NCBI GenBank assembly: GCA_964469165.1
Contig: CAYXXZ010000038.1
Coordinates: 1-26,890 of the forward strand
Origin: CAYXXZ01 sp964469165
GTDB lineage: Bacteria > Pseudomonadota > Gammaproteobacteria > Pseudomonadales > Porticoccaceae
Direction: 5' to 3'
DNA length: 26,890 bases
The position numbers and the translations under genes are program-made. The notes beneath the pieces were generated by a model that saw only the letters and a program-made list of their open reading frames with translations, did no database searches and was not told the DNA's origin. Shown piece by piece: positions 17,448-25,618 of this stretch (positions are counted from its first letter, which is position 1; every line of letters starts with the position of its first letter).

Positions 17448-18186
17448 ATAGGGTGTGTGAAGATAGGCCAGTGATCATACCACCAATGTCGAATGTCTCA
17501 ACCATGTCTGCGCCGCGATTGAAGAGGGCGATCGCGGCTTCGGGTTCGGCTATTTCATAGACCACCAGCAGGCTCTCGATACGGCCAAGATTCTCGTTCG
17601 CGGGGATGCGTTTGACGTTGATGAAAAGGTATTGAGGCGCGATTGCCAGGGTTTCTTCGCTGTCGATCTGCGCCCAGCTCTTCAAGACGATACCGAGTTG
17701 GGCAAAGCCCTGGGCGCGGGCATGGGCAATGAAAGGCACGTCGAAACTGATCAACACCACTTGGCTGGCTATTGGGGTCAGGTAGGAGGTAAGAATCTCA
17801 TAGGCCTTGGCGATGCCTGCGTGGGCGATGGCTTCTTCCTTGATTTCTATGAATACCGTCAATTCCGGGGTTGCGCGGAGGAAATCCACCAATGCCGACA
17901 GGGGGGCGATGGTTTCGTCCGCGAAGGTGTCGCCAAAGCGGAACGGTTCGTGGGCCGGGATGCCGAGAAGCTCTGCTTCATCCAGATCGTCGATACGGCC
18001 ATCCCGGCCGCTGACGCGCATCAGCAGGCTGTCGTGGTAGAGAAGGGGTTTCAGGTCACGGCTGAACTGGATGTCTGTTTCGACATAGAGCGCGCCCGCC
18101 GCCACCGCCGCCCGCATGGCGCGCAGAGTGTTTTCCGGAAAATGTTGCTGATATCCCCGGTGAGCGACAAGCCGATGTCTTAGCAT
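17446..18186 (-). CDS. Glycerophosphodiester phosphodiesterase family protein
   Basis: A GDPD-family enzyme, likely releasing glycerol-3-phosphate from deacylated phospholipid head groups. The 246-residue product has the expected catalytic set: His9-Arg10 in VAHRGY, Glu18-Asn19 in PENT, Glu36 and Asp38 in VETDIQ, and His51 in LYHD. IEIKEE (central barrel strand) and a late barrel strand with metal or substrate contacts are also present. There is no signal peptide, so it acts in the cytoplasm. GAGGAG lies 7 nt before the ATG. The exact substrate is not shown by the sequence. It may be co-transcribed with the peroxiredoxin downstream, but a weak hairpin lies between them. Confidence 0.9.
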   Translation of the reverse strand: MLRHRLVAHRGYQQHFPENTLRAMRAAVAAGALYVETDIQFSRDLKPLLYHDSLLMRVSGRDGRIDDLDEAELLGIPAHEPFRFGDTFADETIAPLSALVDFLRATPELTVFIEIKEEAIAHAGIAKAYEILTSYLTPIASQVVLISFDVPFIAHARAQGFAQLGIVLKSWAQIDSEETLAIAPQYLFINVKRIPANENLGRIESLLVVYEIAEPEAAIALFNRGADMVETFDIGGMITGLSSHTL

Positions 18187-18633
18187 GTGAAATCTCCTCT
18201 TCTTTTCGCTGTTTCGTCATTCATTAGTATAAGCAGCAATTTGCCAGTGGGAACGGAACCCTCGCCAGACATCTGGGCATCTGTCCGAGGAGAGGCCCCA
18301 GCCCGGGAGGTTTCGCGATTGAGAGTCCGAACGGGGCCGGCTTTCTCTGAACTGGACAGTTTAAATATGTGATTTTGTAACCTTTTGCCGGCGAAATGTG
18401 GTCATTTTGTTGTTTGCTTGCTTGTTATACGAAAAGCAATGATGTAGTATTTGCGCCGCTCTAATTTCCTTATATATCAAAAAGATATGAATTTGGGGGA
18501 GGAAGGGCGCCAAAGAGGGGCGTAGTTCTGCGTTGTCGTTCCCTCTGAACACTCATAAAGGGCCGTGATTTTGGCTGCTCGCGAGAGCAATGCCTCAGGC
18601 TGTGCCCTGCATTCATCGAAAGGGGAAGTTCTT
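18187..18633. other. Upstream region of the first TonB-dependent receptor
   Basis: About 450 bp without a supportable gene. It includes TGTTTGCTTGCTTGT (18411-18425), which recurs with one change upstream of the second receptor gene at a nearly equal distance from the start. It also holds a small stem ATATC-AAAAA-GATAT (18474-18488). The left third, next to the phosphodiesterase gene, shows nothing recognisable. Confidence 0.5.
18411..18425 (+). promoter_or_regulatory. Shared upstream box, receptor 1
   Basis: TGTTTGCTTGCTTGT ends 208 nt before the ATG of receptor 1. The partner site at 21124-21138 differs at one base and ends 204 nt before receptor 2. TATACG follows at once and is preceded by TGT, as in an extended -10, so this may be part of the promoter. 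Confidence 0.45.
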
Positions 18634-20979
18634 ATGTCAACACGAAAATGCTCTGTCTCAGCTGCCGTGCGTGCAACCTGCGCCGCAGCCGCCTTGCCGG
18701 GATTTCTGGCGTTGTCCGCACCTGCCGCGGCACAGTTGGAGGAAATCATCGTTACCGCGCAAAAACGGGCAGAAAGCATGCAGTCCGTGCCGATTGCCAT
18801 CACCGCGCTCACATCCGAGATGGCCGGTAAAATGGGTGTGGTCGATTCGCAAACCCTGGCCATGACCATTCCCGGCCTGCGCATCGACCGCCAGACCAAC
18901 GGAGCCATTCCCTTCCTGCGCGGTGTCGGTCAGCCCTCTGTGCAAATGGGCAACGAGCCTGCCGTTGCCGTATTCGTGGACGGTGTCTATTACAACAACG
19001 GTCAGGCACTGATGAGTAACTACAACAGCATCGACCGTATCGAGGTTCTCAAGGGACCGCAGGGCACACTATTTGGCCGCAACGCCACTGGTGGTGTGAT
19101 TCACATTCACACCAAGGACCCCACCCCCGAGCCCGAGTTGACGATATCGGCGGGTATCGGCAATTACGATACCTATTCCGCATCGATCTACGGTTCCGGT
19201 GCCATCACTGACACGATTTCCGCCAACGTCGCGTTGTATTGGGAAGATCAGACCAAGGGCTGGGGGACAAACCACACCACGGGCAACGACGCCTATACCC
19301 AGGACAACACCGGTGGTCGCGTCAAAGTGCTGTGGGAGCCGAGCGCGCAAACTTCCGTGCTCTTCAACGCCGACTACGACGACTTCTTTAACCAGCAGGG
19401 CGTGTTCTTCCGCCCGGCCCAGGGCACCATGAGCAATGCCGGCCCCGACTCGATTCAGCCGAGCGACAAGTACGACAGCACGGAAAACATCGATCCCATC
19501 GCGGACTCCACCCAGTGGGGTGCCAGTGTCAAGGTCACCCATGAGTTCTCCAACCTGCAGTTGGTGAGCATCACCGCTTACCGCGAGTCGGAGGCACAGC
19601 AGTATTTTGCCCAGGATGCGGCATCGGTTGCACGTCTCAATGCCGACCTGGTCTACGAGCTTCAGACCTTCACTCAGGAATTGCAGATCAGTTCGCTGCC
19701 GGACTCTCCAATACAGTGGACGGCGGGTGTGTTCTGGTACGACGATACCAGTGACCAATCGCGCTTCCAGTTCGACGGCGCTTTGACGGCGGGTTTCTTT
19801 CCCAATACGGGCCTGACCAGAAGAGGCGCGCCGGCGGAACTCAAGTCGGAGTCTTTCTCGACGTTCGCCCAGTTGACGGCCCCCCTCACTGAAGACATGA
19901 ACCTGACACTCGGTCTGCGCCGCACCACGGATGACCGCACCATGACCGGCGGCCGCCGCAACGTGGATCAGAACGGCAATGTCCATTACCTGGAGGCGAA
20001 CAACAGCGGTGCCAGTGATTCCTGGTCGAGCTGGAGTGGCAAGATCGCTCTCGATTATCATTTCACCGATAATTTCATGGGCTACGTCGCCTATAACCGC
20101 GGTTTCAAAAGCGGTACCTTCAACTCCATCATCGCGCCTGATTTCAACCCGGCCAGCTTCGTGCCGAGCGCCGTGGGCAACAACATCGATAGGCCTGTCG
20201 AGCCGGAAACCCTGGATTCCTATACGATTGGCTTCAAATCCGAGTTCTGGGATAACAAGGTGCGGCTCAATGCCGAAGCCTTCTGGTACGACTACAAGAA
20301 CCTGCAGTTGCAGCAAGTACAAAACATTCCCGGTGGCGGTACGGCAACCCTCTTGACCAACGCCGCGGAAGCGGAAATCAAAGGTATCGAGTTCGACCTC
20401 ACGGCCGTGCCTACCGATAACCTGACGATCATGGCGTCACTGCAAGTGCAGGATGGCGAGTACAAGGATTACATCAACGGCCAACACATGATTTATAACG
20501 GGGCTACCGGCGGAAACTGCGCGCTTGTTCCTGGGAATGCCAGCGGCTGCCCCGTTTCGGGTCTGCCCTCCAGCTACGACCCTGTCACCGGTAACTGGAA
20601 CCTGAGTGGTAATGAAACCATCAACACGCCGTCCTATGCCTTTACGCTGACCGGCAGCTACGCCATTCCCACCGAAGTTGGCGAATTCGACCTGACGCTG
20701 TCCTGGTCGCATACCGATGAGTACTTCTTCGATGCGGACAACGGGCTTGGCCAGATCGCTCCCAGCAGCCAGAGCAACGATATGCAGGACAAGCTGAATC
20801 TCGTCAACGGCTCGATTACCTGGTATTCACTGGACGACAGATACAGCGTGCGTCTGTGGGGCAGAAACATCACGGATGAGCGCTATATCACTTTTGCCAA
20901 CGAAACCGGCACCATGACCAAGAATATTTATGGTCCACCGCGCACTTATGGCCTGACCTTTACGGCCAATCTGTTCTGA
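18634..20979 (+). CDS. TonB-dependent outer-membrane receptor, paralogue 1
   Basis: An outer-membrane beta-barrel for TonB-energised uptake; the ligand is unknown. The 781-residue product has a signal peptide with likely cleavage after Ala33 (SAPAAA-Q) and a TonB box EEIIVTA at 36-42. The plug domain follows (VPIAITALTSEM, IPFLRGVGQPS, IDRIEVLKGPQGTLFGRNAT, GGVIHIHTKDP). A long barrel ends in GPPRTYGLTFTANLF with a terminal Phe for BAM recognition. The start is ATG at 18634, because AGGGGAAG lies 5 nt upstream and the signal peptide begins there. A GTG at 18565 is in frame but less likely. A UUCG-loop terminator follows. No transport, hydrolase or regulator gene adjoins that would reveal the substrate. 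It is followed by a close paralogue. Confidence 0.93.
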   Translation: MSTRKCSVSAAVRATCAAAALPGFLALSAPAAAQLEEIIVTAQKRAESMQSVPIAITALTSEMAGKMGVVDSQTLAMTIPGLRIDRQTNGAIPFLRGVGQPSVQMGNEPAVAVFVDGVYYNNGQALMSNYNSIDRIEVLKGPQGTLFGRNATGGVIHIHTKDPTPEPELTISAGIGNYDTYSASIYGSGAITDTISANVALYWEDQTKGWGTNHTTGNDAYTQDNTGGRVKVLWEPSAQTSVLFNADYDDFFNQQGVFFRPAQGTMSNAGPDSIQPSDKYDSTENIDPIADSTQWGASVKVTHEFSNLQLVSITAYRESEAQQYFAQDAASVARLNADLVYELQTFTQELQISSLPDSPIQWTAGVFWYDDTSDQSRFQFDGALTAGFFPNTGLTRRGAPAELKSESFSTFAQLTAPLTEDMNLTLGLRRTTDDRTMTGGRRNVDQNGNVHYLEANNSGASDSWSSWSGKIALDYHFTDNFMGYVAYNRGFKSGTFNSIIAPDFNPASFVPSAVGNNIDRPVEPETLDSYTIGFKSEFWDNKVRLNAEAFWYDYKNLQLQQVQNIPGGGTATLLTNAAEAEIKGIEFDLTAVPTDNLTIMASLQVQDGEYKDYINGQHMIYNGATGGNCALVPGNASGCPVSGLPSSYDPVTGNWNLSGNETINTPSYAFTLTGSYAIPTEVGEFDLTLSWSHTDEYFFDADNGLGQIAPSSQSNDMQDKLNLVNGSITWYSLDDRYSVRLWGRNITDERYITFANETGTMTKNIYGPPRTYGLTFTANLF

Positions 20980-21004
20980 TTCAGGTCGAGTCACCTTTCT
21001 TGAG

Positions 21005-21029
21005 TAGCGCCTTCGGGCGCTATTTTTTT
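21005..21029 (+). terminator. Rho-independent terminator after receptor 1
   Basis: TAGCGCC and GGCGCTA form a 7-bp stem around a TTCG tetraloop, followed by seven Ts. It lies 25 bp after the receptor 1 stop, so the two receptor genes are probably separate transcription units. Confidence 0.88.
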
Positions 21030-21080
21030 GCAACTTTCCTGGAAAACACAGAACCTTTTTACACATGCCCGGCAGCAGAT

Positions 21081-21101
21081 GCTGTTACGCATTGTAACAG
21101 C
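21081..21101. promoter_or_regulatory. Candidate operator GCTGTTAC-N5-GTAACAGC
   Basis: A perfect inverted repeat of 8-bp arms with a 5-bp spacer, ~240 bp upstream of the receptor 2 ATG and ~20 bp upstream of the shared box at 21124. Its symmetry and spacing look like a dimeric repressor site. Its right half CATTGTAACA is the reverse complement of TGTTACAATG at the efflux promoter (3814-3823). Confidence 0.5.
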
Positions 21102-21123
21102 GTAAAAATTCTTATTGGTGTGC

Positions 21124-21138
21124 TGTTTGTTTGCTTGT
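21124..21138 (+). promoter_or_regulatory. Shared upstream box, receptor 2
   Basis: TGTTTGTTTGCTTGT matches 14 of 15 bases of the box at 18411-18425 and ends 204 nt before the receptor 2 ATG. The surrounding leader sequences are otherwise not clearly alike, so the box stands out. Confidence 0.45.
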
Positions 21139-21342
21139 CAATCAACAAGTCCTGAGCCTATTCTCAAGGGCCTGTCATCTTGCTGCCATCCATAACGATA
21201 AGCAGCGATGGCCGGCGAGGGCAAGGCCAAACCGATCTCAACTCTGGCTTGGTCGTTACCAATAACGTTAATAACCCTCGGCTACCGCAAGCATAAAAGA
21301 AATTCGCGAGCCGTTGCCGATCCGATATACAGGGGAATCATC

Positions 21343-23679
21343 ATGTCACAGAAAATGAAAATACAACGGAGCTGTGGTGTGCGCATGGGAGCCGGCGCTG
21401 TTCTTGCACCGTGCATATTGATGCTGGCCGCACCGGCCATGGCGCAAAGTGGTCGTGGCCTGGAGGAGATCATCGTCACCGCCAACAAGCGCGAGCAAAG
21501 TATGCAGGATGTGCCGATCGCCATCAGCGCCATCACTGCCGACATTGCCGGCAAGCTCGGTGTGGTGGATGCGCAGAACCTGGCGATGGTGGTGCCGGGG
21601 TTGCGTCTCGACCGCCAGACCAACGGCATCATCCCGTTCCTGCGCGGTGTGGGCAGCCCTTCCACCCAGCTGGGCAACGAACCCTCGGTCGCCATGTTCG
21701 TGGATGGCGTCTACTACAACAACTCCAACGTCATGTTGGCCCAGTACAACAACATTCAGAGTATCGAGGTGTTGAAGGGACCACAGGGAACCTTGTTCGG
21801 GCGCAACGCCACCGGTGGGGTGATCCATGTGAAAACCAAGGATCCGACGCCGGAGCCGCAACTGGACATCAAGGTCGGCTACGGCAATTACGACACCATT
21901 TCCGGTGCGGTTTACGCCAGCGGCGGACTCAGTGAGACCCTGTCCGCCAACCTGGCCATCTATTCGGAAGATCAGCGCGACGGCTGGGGTAAAAACTACA
22001 CCACGGGCAGCGACACCTATCTGCAGGATGCGAAGGGCGGCCGCGTCAAGTTGCTGTGGGAACCCAGCGAGAAAACCTCGGTTCTTCTCAACCTGGATTA
22101 CGACGACTATTTCAACCAGCAGGCGGTGTATTTCCGTCCCGCCCCCGGCACGTTGAGCAACGCAGGGCCGCTGTCCGCGCCGCCCTCCGACCCGTACGAC
22201 ACCTTCGAGAACCTCGATCCCATTGCCTCTTCCGAACAGTGGGGTGGAAGCATCAAGATCAGCCACGACTTCCCCACCATGCGAGTGGTGAGCATCACCG
22301 CGCTGCGTGACTCCGAGAGCGAGCAGTATTTCGCGCAGGATGGCATGCCGATCGCACGCCTCAACGTTGACCTGATTTATGAGATAGAGACCTTTACCCA
22401 GGAACTGCAGATCCAGTCGCTGGACGATTCCAAAGTGCAGTGGGTCGCGGGCATTTTCTGGTACGACGACCGCAGCCAGGTAACCAACTTCCAGTTCGAA
22501 GGTCTGCTGACAGGCGGCGGCAACAACAGAAAAGGTGCTTTGGCGGATATCGAGTCCGAATCGTTCTCGGCGTTTGCCCAGGCGACGATTCCGGTAACCG
22601 AGCAGATGAACGTAACACTGGGGCTGCGGCGTACCACGGATGACCGCCAGATGTTTGGCGGGCGGCGCAATGTGGATGCCAATGGCAATACTTTCTTCAC
22701 ACCGGCCAACAACAACGGTCACGAGGATTCCTGGTCCAGCTGGAGCGGAAAGATCGCTCTCGATTACCAGTTCAGCGACGACTTCATGGCTTATGTCGCC
22801 TATAACCGGGGATTCAAGAGCGGCGCCTACAACTCCATCATCGCACCGGATTTCCTCAACGTGGTGCCGGGCACGACGGGCAACAACATCGATCCGCCGG
22901 TGGATCCCGAAACGCTCGACGCCTACACCATCGGGTTCAAATCCGAGTTTTTCGACAACATGCTGCGGATCAACGCCGAGGCCTTTTTCTATGATTACAC
23001 CAACCTCCAGCTGCAGCAGGTGCTGCTGATCCCGGGCGGCGGAACCGCAACCCGTATCAGCAACGCGGCGGAAGCGGAGATCAAGGGGCTCGAAGTCGAC
23101 ATCACCGCGGTGCCGACCGACAACCTGACGATCACGGCGGCCCTGCAGCTTCAGGACGGTGAATACAAGGATTATCCCAACGGCCAGTTCTTTGTCTACA
23201 ACGCCAATGGCCCCGGCGGTAACTGCGCCTTCGTGGCCGGCAACGCTTCCAACTGTCTGGCCGTGCCACCCAATTACGATCCGCTCACAGGCAACTGGAA
23301 CCTGAAGGGCAATGAAACCATCAACACGCCATCCTATTCGCTGTCACTGACGGGAAGTTATGCGATTCCCACGAATATTGGCGAATTCGATCTGACACTG
23401 ATGTGGTCGCACACCGATGAGTACTTCTTCGATGCGGATAACGGCCTCGGGCAGATTGCGCCGAGCAGCCAGAAAAACAACATGCAGGACAAGCTGGACA
23501 TCATCAACGGCTCCATCAGCTGGACATCGTTGGACGGCAAATACAACCTCAGTCTGTGGGGCAAGAACCTGACCGACGAGCTGTATATTTCCTTCGCCAA
23601 CCAGACCGGTACGGTGACCAAGAATATCTATGGTCCGCCGCGCACCTACGGAGTGACCTTCATGGCCAAGCTTTTCTGA
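21343..23679 (+). CDS. TonB-dependent outer-membrane receptor, paralogue 2
   Basis: A close paralogue of the preceding gene with the same likely role in TonB-dependent uptake of an unknown ligand. The 778-residue product has a signal peptide with probable cleavage after Ala34 (AAPAMA-Q) and a TonB box EEIIVTA at 41-47. The plug carries IPFLRGVGSPSTQLGNEPSV and IEVLKGPQGTLFGRNATGGV. The barrel ends GPPRTYGVTFMAKLF. Large blocks are identical to paralogue 1 (for example SWSSWSGKIALDY, VAYNRGFKSG, NAAEAEIKG and SHTDEYFFDADNGLGQIAPS). Differences cluster in loops such as the residues after GGRRNVD and the VPGNASGCPVSG / VAGNASNCLAVPP segment. ATG at 21343 with AGGGGAA upstream fits better than an in-frame ATG at 21208. 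A terminator follows. Confidence 0.93.
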   Translation: MSQKMKIQRSCGVRMGAGAVLAPCILMLAAPAMAQSGRGLEEIIVTANKREQSMQDVPIAISAITADIAGKLGVVDAQNLAMVVPGLRLDRQTNGIIPFLRGVGSPSTQLGNEPSVAMFVDGVYYNNSNVMLAQYNNIQSIEVLKGPQGTLFGRNATGGVIHVKTKDPTPEPQLDIKVGYGNYDTISGAVYASGGLSETLSANLAIYSEDQRDGWGKNYTTGSDTYLQDAKGGRVKLLWEPSEKTSVLLNLDYDDYFNQQAVYFRPAPGTLSNAGPLSAPPSDPYDTFENLDPIASSEQWGGSIKISHDFPTMRVVSITALRDSESEQYFAQDGMPIARLNVDLIYEIETFTQELQIQSLDDSKVQWVAGIFWYDDRSQVTNFQFEGLLTGGGNNRKGALADIESESFSAFAQATIPVTEQMNVTLGLRRTTDDRQMFGGRRNVDANGNTFFTPANNNGHEDSWSSWSGKIALDYQFSDDFMAYVAYNRGFKSGAYNSIIAPDFLNVVPGTTGNNIDPPVDPETLDAYTIGFKSEFFDNMLRINAEAFFYDYTNLQLQQVLLIPGGGTATRISNAAEAEIKGLEVDITAVPTDNLTITAALQLQDGEYKDYPNGQFFVYNANGPGGNCAFVAGNASNCLAVPPNYDPLTGNWNLKGNETINTPSYSLSLTGSYAIPTNIGEFDLTLMWSHTDEYFFDADNGLGQIAPSSQKNNMQDKLDIINGSISWTSLDGKYNLSLWGKNLTDELYISFANQTGTVTKNIYGPPRTYGVTFMAKLF

Positions 23680-23703
23680 GCACAAGGTTCCTGCTTGCTG
23701 ACG

Positions 23704-23726
23704 GCGCCCTGCGGGGCGCTGTTTTT
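23704..23726 (+). terminator. Rho-independent terminator after receptor 2
   Basis: GCGCCC and GGGCGC form a stem around TGCG, followed by TGTTTTT, 24 bp after the receptor 2 stop. Confidence 0.85.
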
Positions 23727-23758
23727 ATCCGCCTAAAGCAGCTTCATCAAAATCGTAA

Positions 23759-23955
23759 GAGCTTGTTCAGGGTTTTTTGCTGCTTCTCTGCGTTTCACGT
23801 CCACGTAAGAACGGGGCGGCCCGTGGGTCGTTGAAGCTCTCTGTACCTGGGCGCGTGGCCAATGTGATGCCATCGCCGCAGCCACCTACGTGAAACGTGC
23901 AACTTGAAACGTGAAACTCAATCGAACAACGCCAAGTTGCGAGATCGTAACAGCT
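23759..23955 (+). repeat. Dispersed inverted-repeat family R2, copy 3 (most complete)
   Basis: About 195 bp. The left end has AGAGCTTGTTCAGGG and GCGTTTCACGTCCACGTAAG. The right end has TACGTGAAACGTGCAACTTG, GTGAAACTCAATCGAACAAC and GCGAGATCGTAACAGCTTCT. Read from the right, these ends match the left end of copy 1. It fills the space between the receptor 2 terminator and the gloB stop codon, which it nearly touches. Confidence 0.75.
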
Positions 23956-23956
23956 T

Positions 23957-24739
23957 CTAAAAGACATCCTTCCACTGACGAATGGCCGCGAAGGTTTCCG
24001 CAGCGTTTTGCGGGCTGCGCCCCAGCCGTTGCCGGGCTGCCTCGCGAACGCTGGCAACGCGCGTGCGCAGGAAAGGATTGCTTGCCAGTTCCGTTTCCAG
24101 CGTCGAAGGCACGGTGGCTAAATCCTGCTCGCGCTTGTGGATCACTTCCCGATGCCTTGTCGCCAGGGCTTCGTTGTCCGGCTCGACGGCGACCGCAAAG
24201 CGGAGGTTCGACAGGGTGTATTCATGGGCGCAATACACCAGCGTATTCGCCGGCAGCGCCGCGAGTTTGTCCAGTGACGCGAGCATCTGCTCCGCGGTGC
24301 CCTCGAACACGCGCCCGCAGCCTCCGGCAAAGAGCGTGTCGCCGCAGAAGAGGATGGGCGCAGCGCCCAGTGCGGTGCTGAAGTAGGCGATGTGATCCAG
24401 TGTGTGGCCAGGCACTTCGTAAATGCTGAAGCGACAGCCCAGCACCTCGATCTCATCACCTTCGCGCAGCACCTTCGTTACCTGGGGGATATGTTGCGAA
24501 TCAGGCCCGTAGATCTCGCAGCCGTAGCGCGCGCTGAGCGCCGTCACACCGCCAGTGTGGTCGGGGTGATGGTGAGTGACGAGAATGGCGGCGAGTTCGA
24601 GGCCGGCCTGCTCCAGACACGAAATAACGGGCTGGGCATCGCCGGGGTCTACCACGAAGGCCTGTTTGCTGGTTTGGTCGGCGCCTACCCACAGATAGTT
24701 ATCCTTGAAGGCATGCACCCTGAGAATATCGATGCTCAT
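23957..24739 (-). CDS. gloB: Hydroxyacylglutathione hydrolase (glyoxalase II)
   Basis: It hydrolyses S-D-lactoylglutathione to D-lactate and glutathione, the second step of methylglyoxal detoxification. The 260-residue product has the metallo-beta-lactamase motif THHHPDHTGG with His56, His58, Asp60 and His61. Further metal ligands lie in PGHTLDHIAY, FCGDTLFAGGCGRVFEG and VYCAHEYTLSNLRFA, which together mark GloB. The C-terminal helical domain ends NPFLRT...WKDVF. Only a weak ribosome-binding site (GAAGA) precedes the ATG. It is divergent from the methyltransferase-like gene, with ~76 bp between starts, a common arrangement with rnhA-dnaQ in gammaproteobacteria. Confidence 0.95.
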   Translation of the reverse strand: MSIDILRVHAFKDNYLWVGADQTSKQAFVVDPGDAQPVISCLEQAGLELAAILVTHHHPDHTGGVTALSARYGCEIYGPDSQHIPQVTKVLREGDEIEVLGCRFSIYEVPGHTLDHIAYFSTALGAAPILFCGDTLFAGGCGRVFEGTAEQMLASLDKLAALPANTLVYCAHEYTLSNLRFAVAVEPDNEALATRHREVIHKREQDLATVPSTLETELASNPFLRTRVASVREAARQRLGRSPQNAAETFAAIRQWKDVF

Positions 24740-24815
24740 GGGGTCTTCGGTTGTGTCGTTGGGGGATATGCTCCATCATAAAGCGGAAATCCTGATTAGT
24801 CACATGTGGAGCATT

Positions 24816-25616
24816 ATGGCTTTCAGCCAGCGGCCGGCGGGGGAGCGGCGCGACAGAGTTTCCGCCGGATCGGACGCTTATGAGAAGGCCTTGCGGTCAT
24901 GGTTCGCCGAACCGCTGGGCCAGCATTTGCTGTCGCTGCAACGGCAGGATGCCAGAGAGGTATTGGCGGAAACCGCCGGCTATCGCCTGATGGAGCTGCT
25001 GATCTGTACCAGCAGCGCGTTGCGCGAGGATGCGCCGCAGCTGCATCGCTTTGCCATTGCCCAGTCGGCGCAGGAGGGCGTGGGCGCGGTGGCGGAACAC
25101 TACTCCCTGCCATTGCCCTCGGCGGTGGTCGACGTGGCGATGTTGCGCCATGTGCTGGATTATTGCGAGTATCCCCATGAAACCCTCAAGGAGGCGGCGC
25201 GCGTGGTGCTGCCGTCGGGGCAGATCGTCATTTTCGGTTTCAACCCGTTCAGTTGGCTGGGCGTGTTGCGCTGGTTCATGAAACCGTTCTCGGCCAACGT
25301 GCTCTGGCGCTGCCGCTGCCTGTCCGCGGGAAGGGTGATCGACTGGCTGCGGCTGCTGGGCTTTCAATGCGAAAAATTGATTTACGGCGGCTATAATCCA
25401 CCGCTGCAAATGCGCGGTCGCCTGGCGAGAATGACCTGGCTGGAGAAAACTGCCCGCAAACTGCATCTGCCGTTTGGCAACTACTACGTGATCGTGGCGC
25501 GTAAACAGCGCTTGCGACCCATCCCTCGCCAGCAGGAATGGCTGGTGAAGGCGATGCATCCCGTGAAACTGGCCGCCAAGAAACCCACCGTTGAGCCCAC
25601 CAAGAACGAGCCCTGA
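24816..25616 (+). CDS. Class I methyltransferase-like protein of the gloB-rnhA neighbourhood
   Basis: A 266-residue protein matching the SAM-dependent methyltransferase-domain family usually found beside rnhA; its substrate is unknown. Visible segments are LPLPSAVVDVAMLRHVLDYCEYPHETLKEAARVVLPSGQIVIFGFNPFSWLG (motifs II-IV equivalent) and FGNYYVIVARKQ near the C-terminus. The usual SAM-binding glycine motif is missing. The stretch RLMELLICTSSALREDAPQL stands where family members have a more Gly-containing sequence, so enzymatic activity is uncertain. The start is uncertain: ATG 24816 has TGGAG 4 nt upstream and is preferred, while ATG 24804 or earlier ones would approach or overlap gloB. The stop lies 2 nt before the rnhA start, implying co-transcription. 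Confidence 0.85.
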   Translation: MAFSQRPAGERRDRVSAGSDAYEKALRSWFAEPLGQHLLSLQRQDAREVLAETAGYRLMELLICTSSALREDAPQLHRFAIAQSAQEGVGAVAEHYSLPLPSAVVDVAMLRHVLDYCEYPHETLKEAARVVLPSGQIVIFGFNPFSWLGVLRWFMKPFSANVLWRCRCLSAGRVIDWLRLLGFQCEKLIYGGYNPPLQMRGRLARMTWLEKTARKLHLPFGNYYVIVARKQRLRPIPRQQEWLVKAMHPVKLAAKKPTVEPTKNEP

Positions 25617-25618
25617 TT

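Noticed and set aside
19069..20322. 417-codon minus-strand frame inside receptor 1
   Set aside because: A similar frame recurs at 21346-22722 inside receptor 2, but only because the two genes are paralogues; the products have no recognisable domain.
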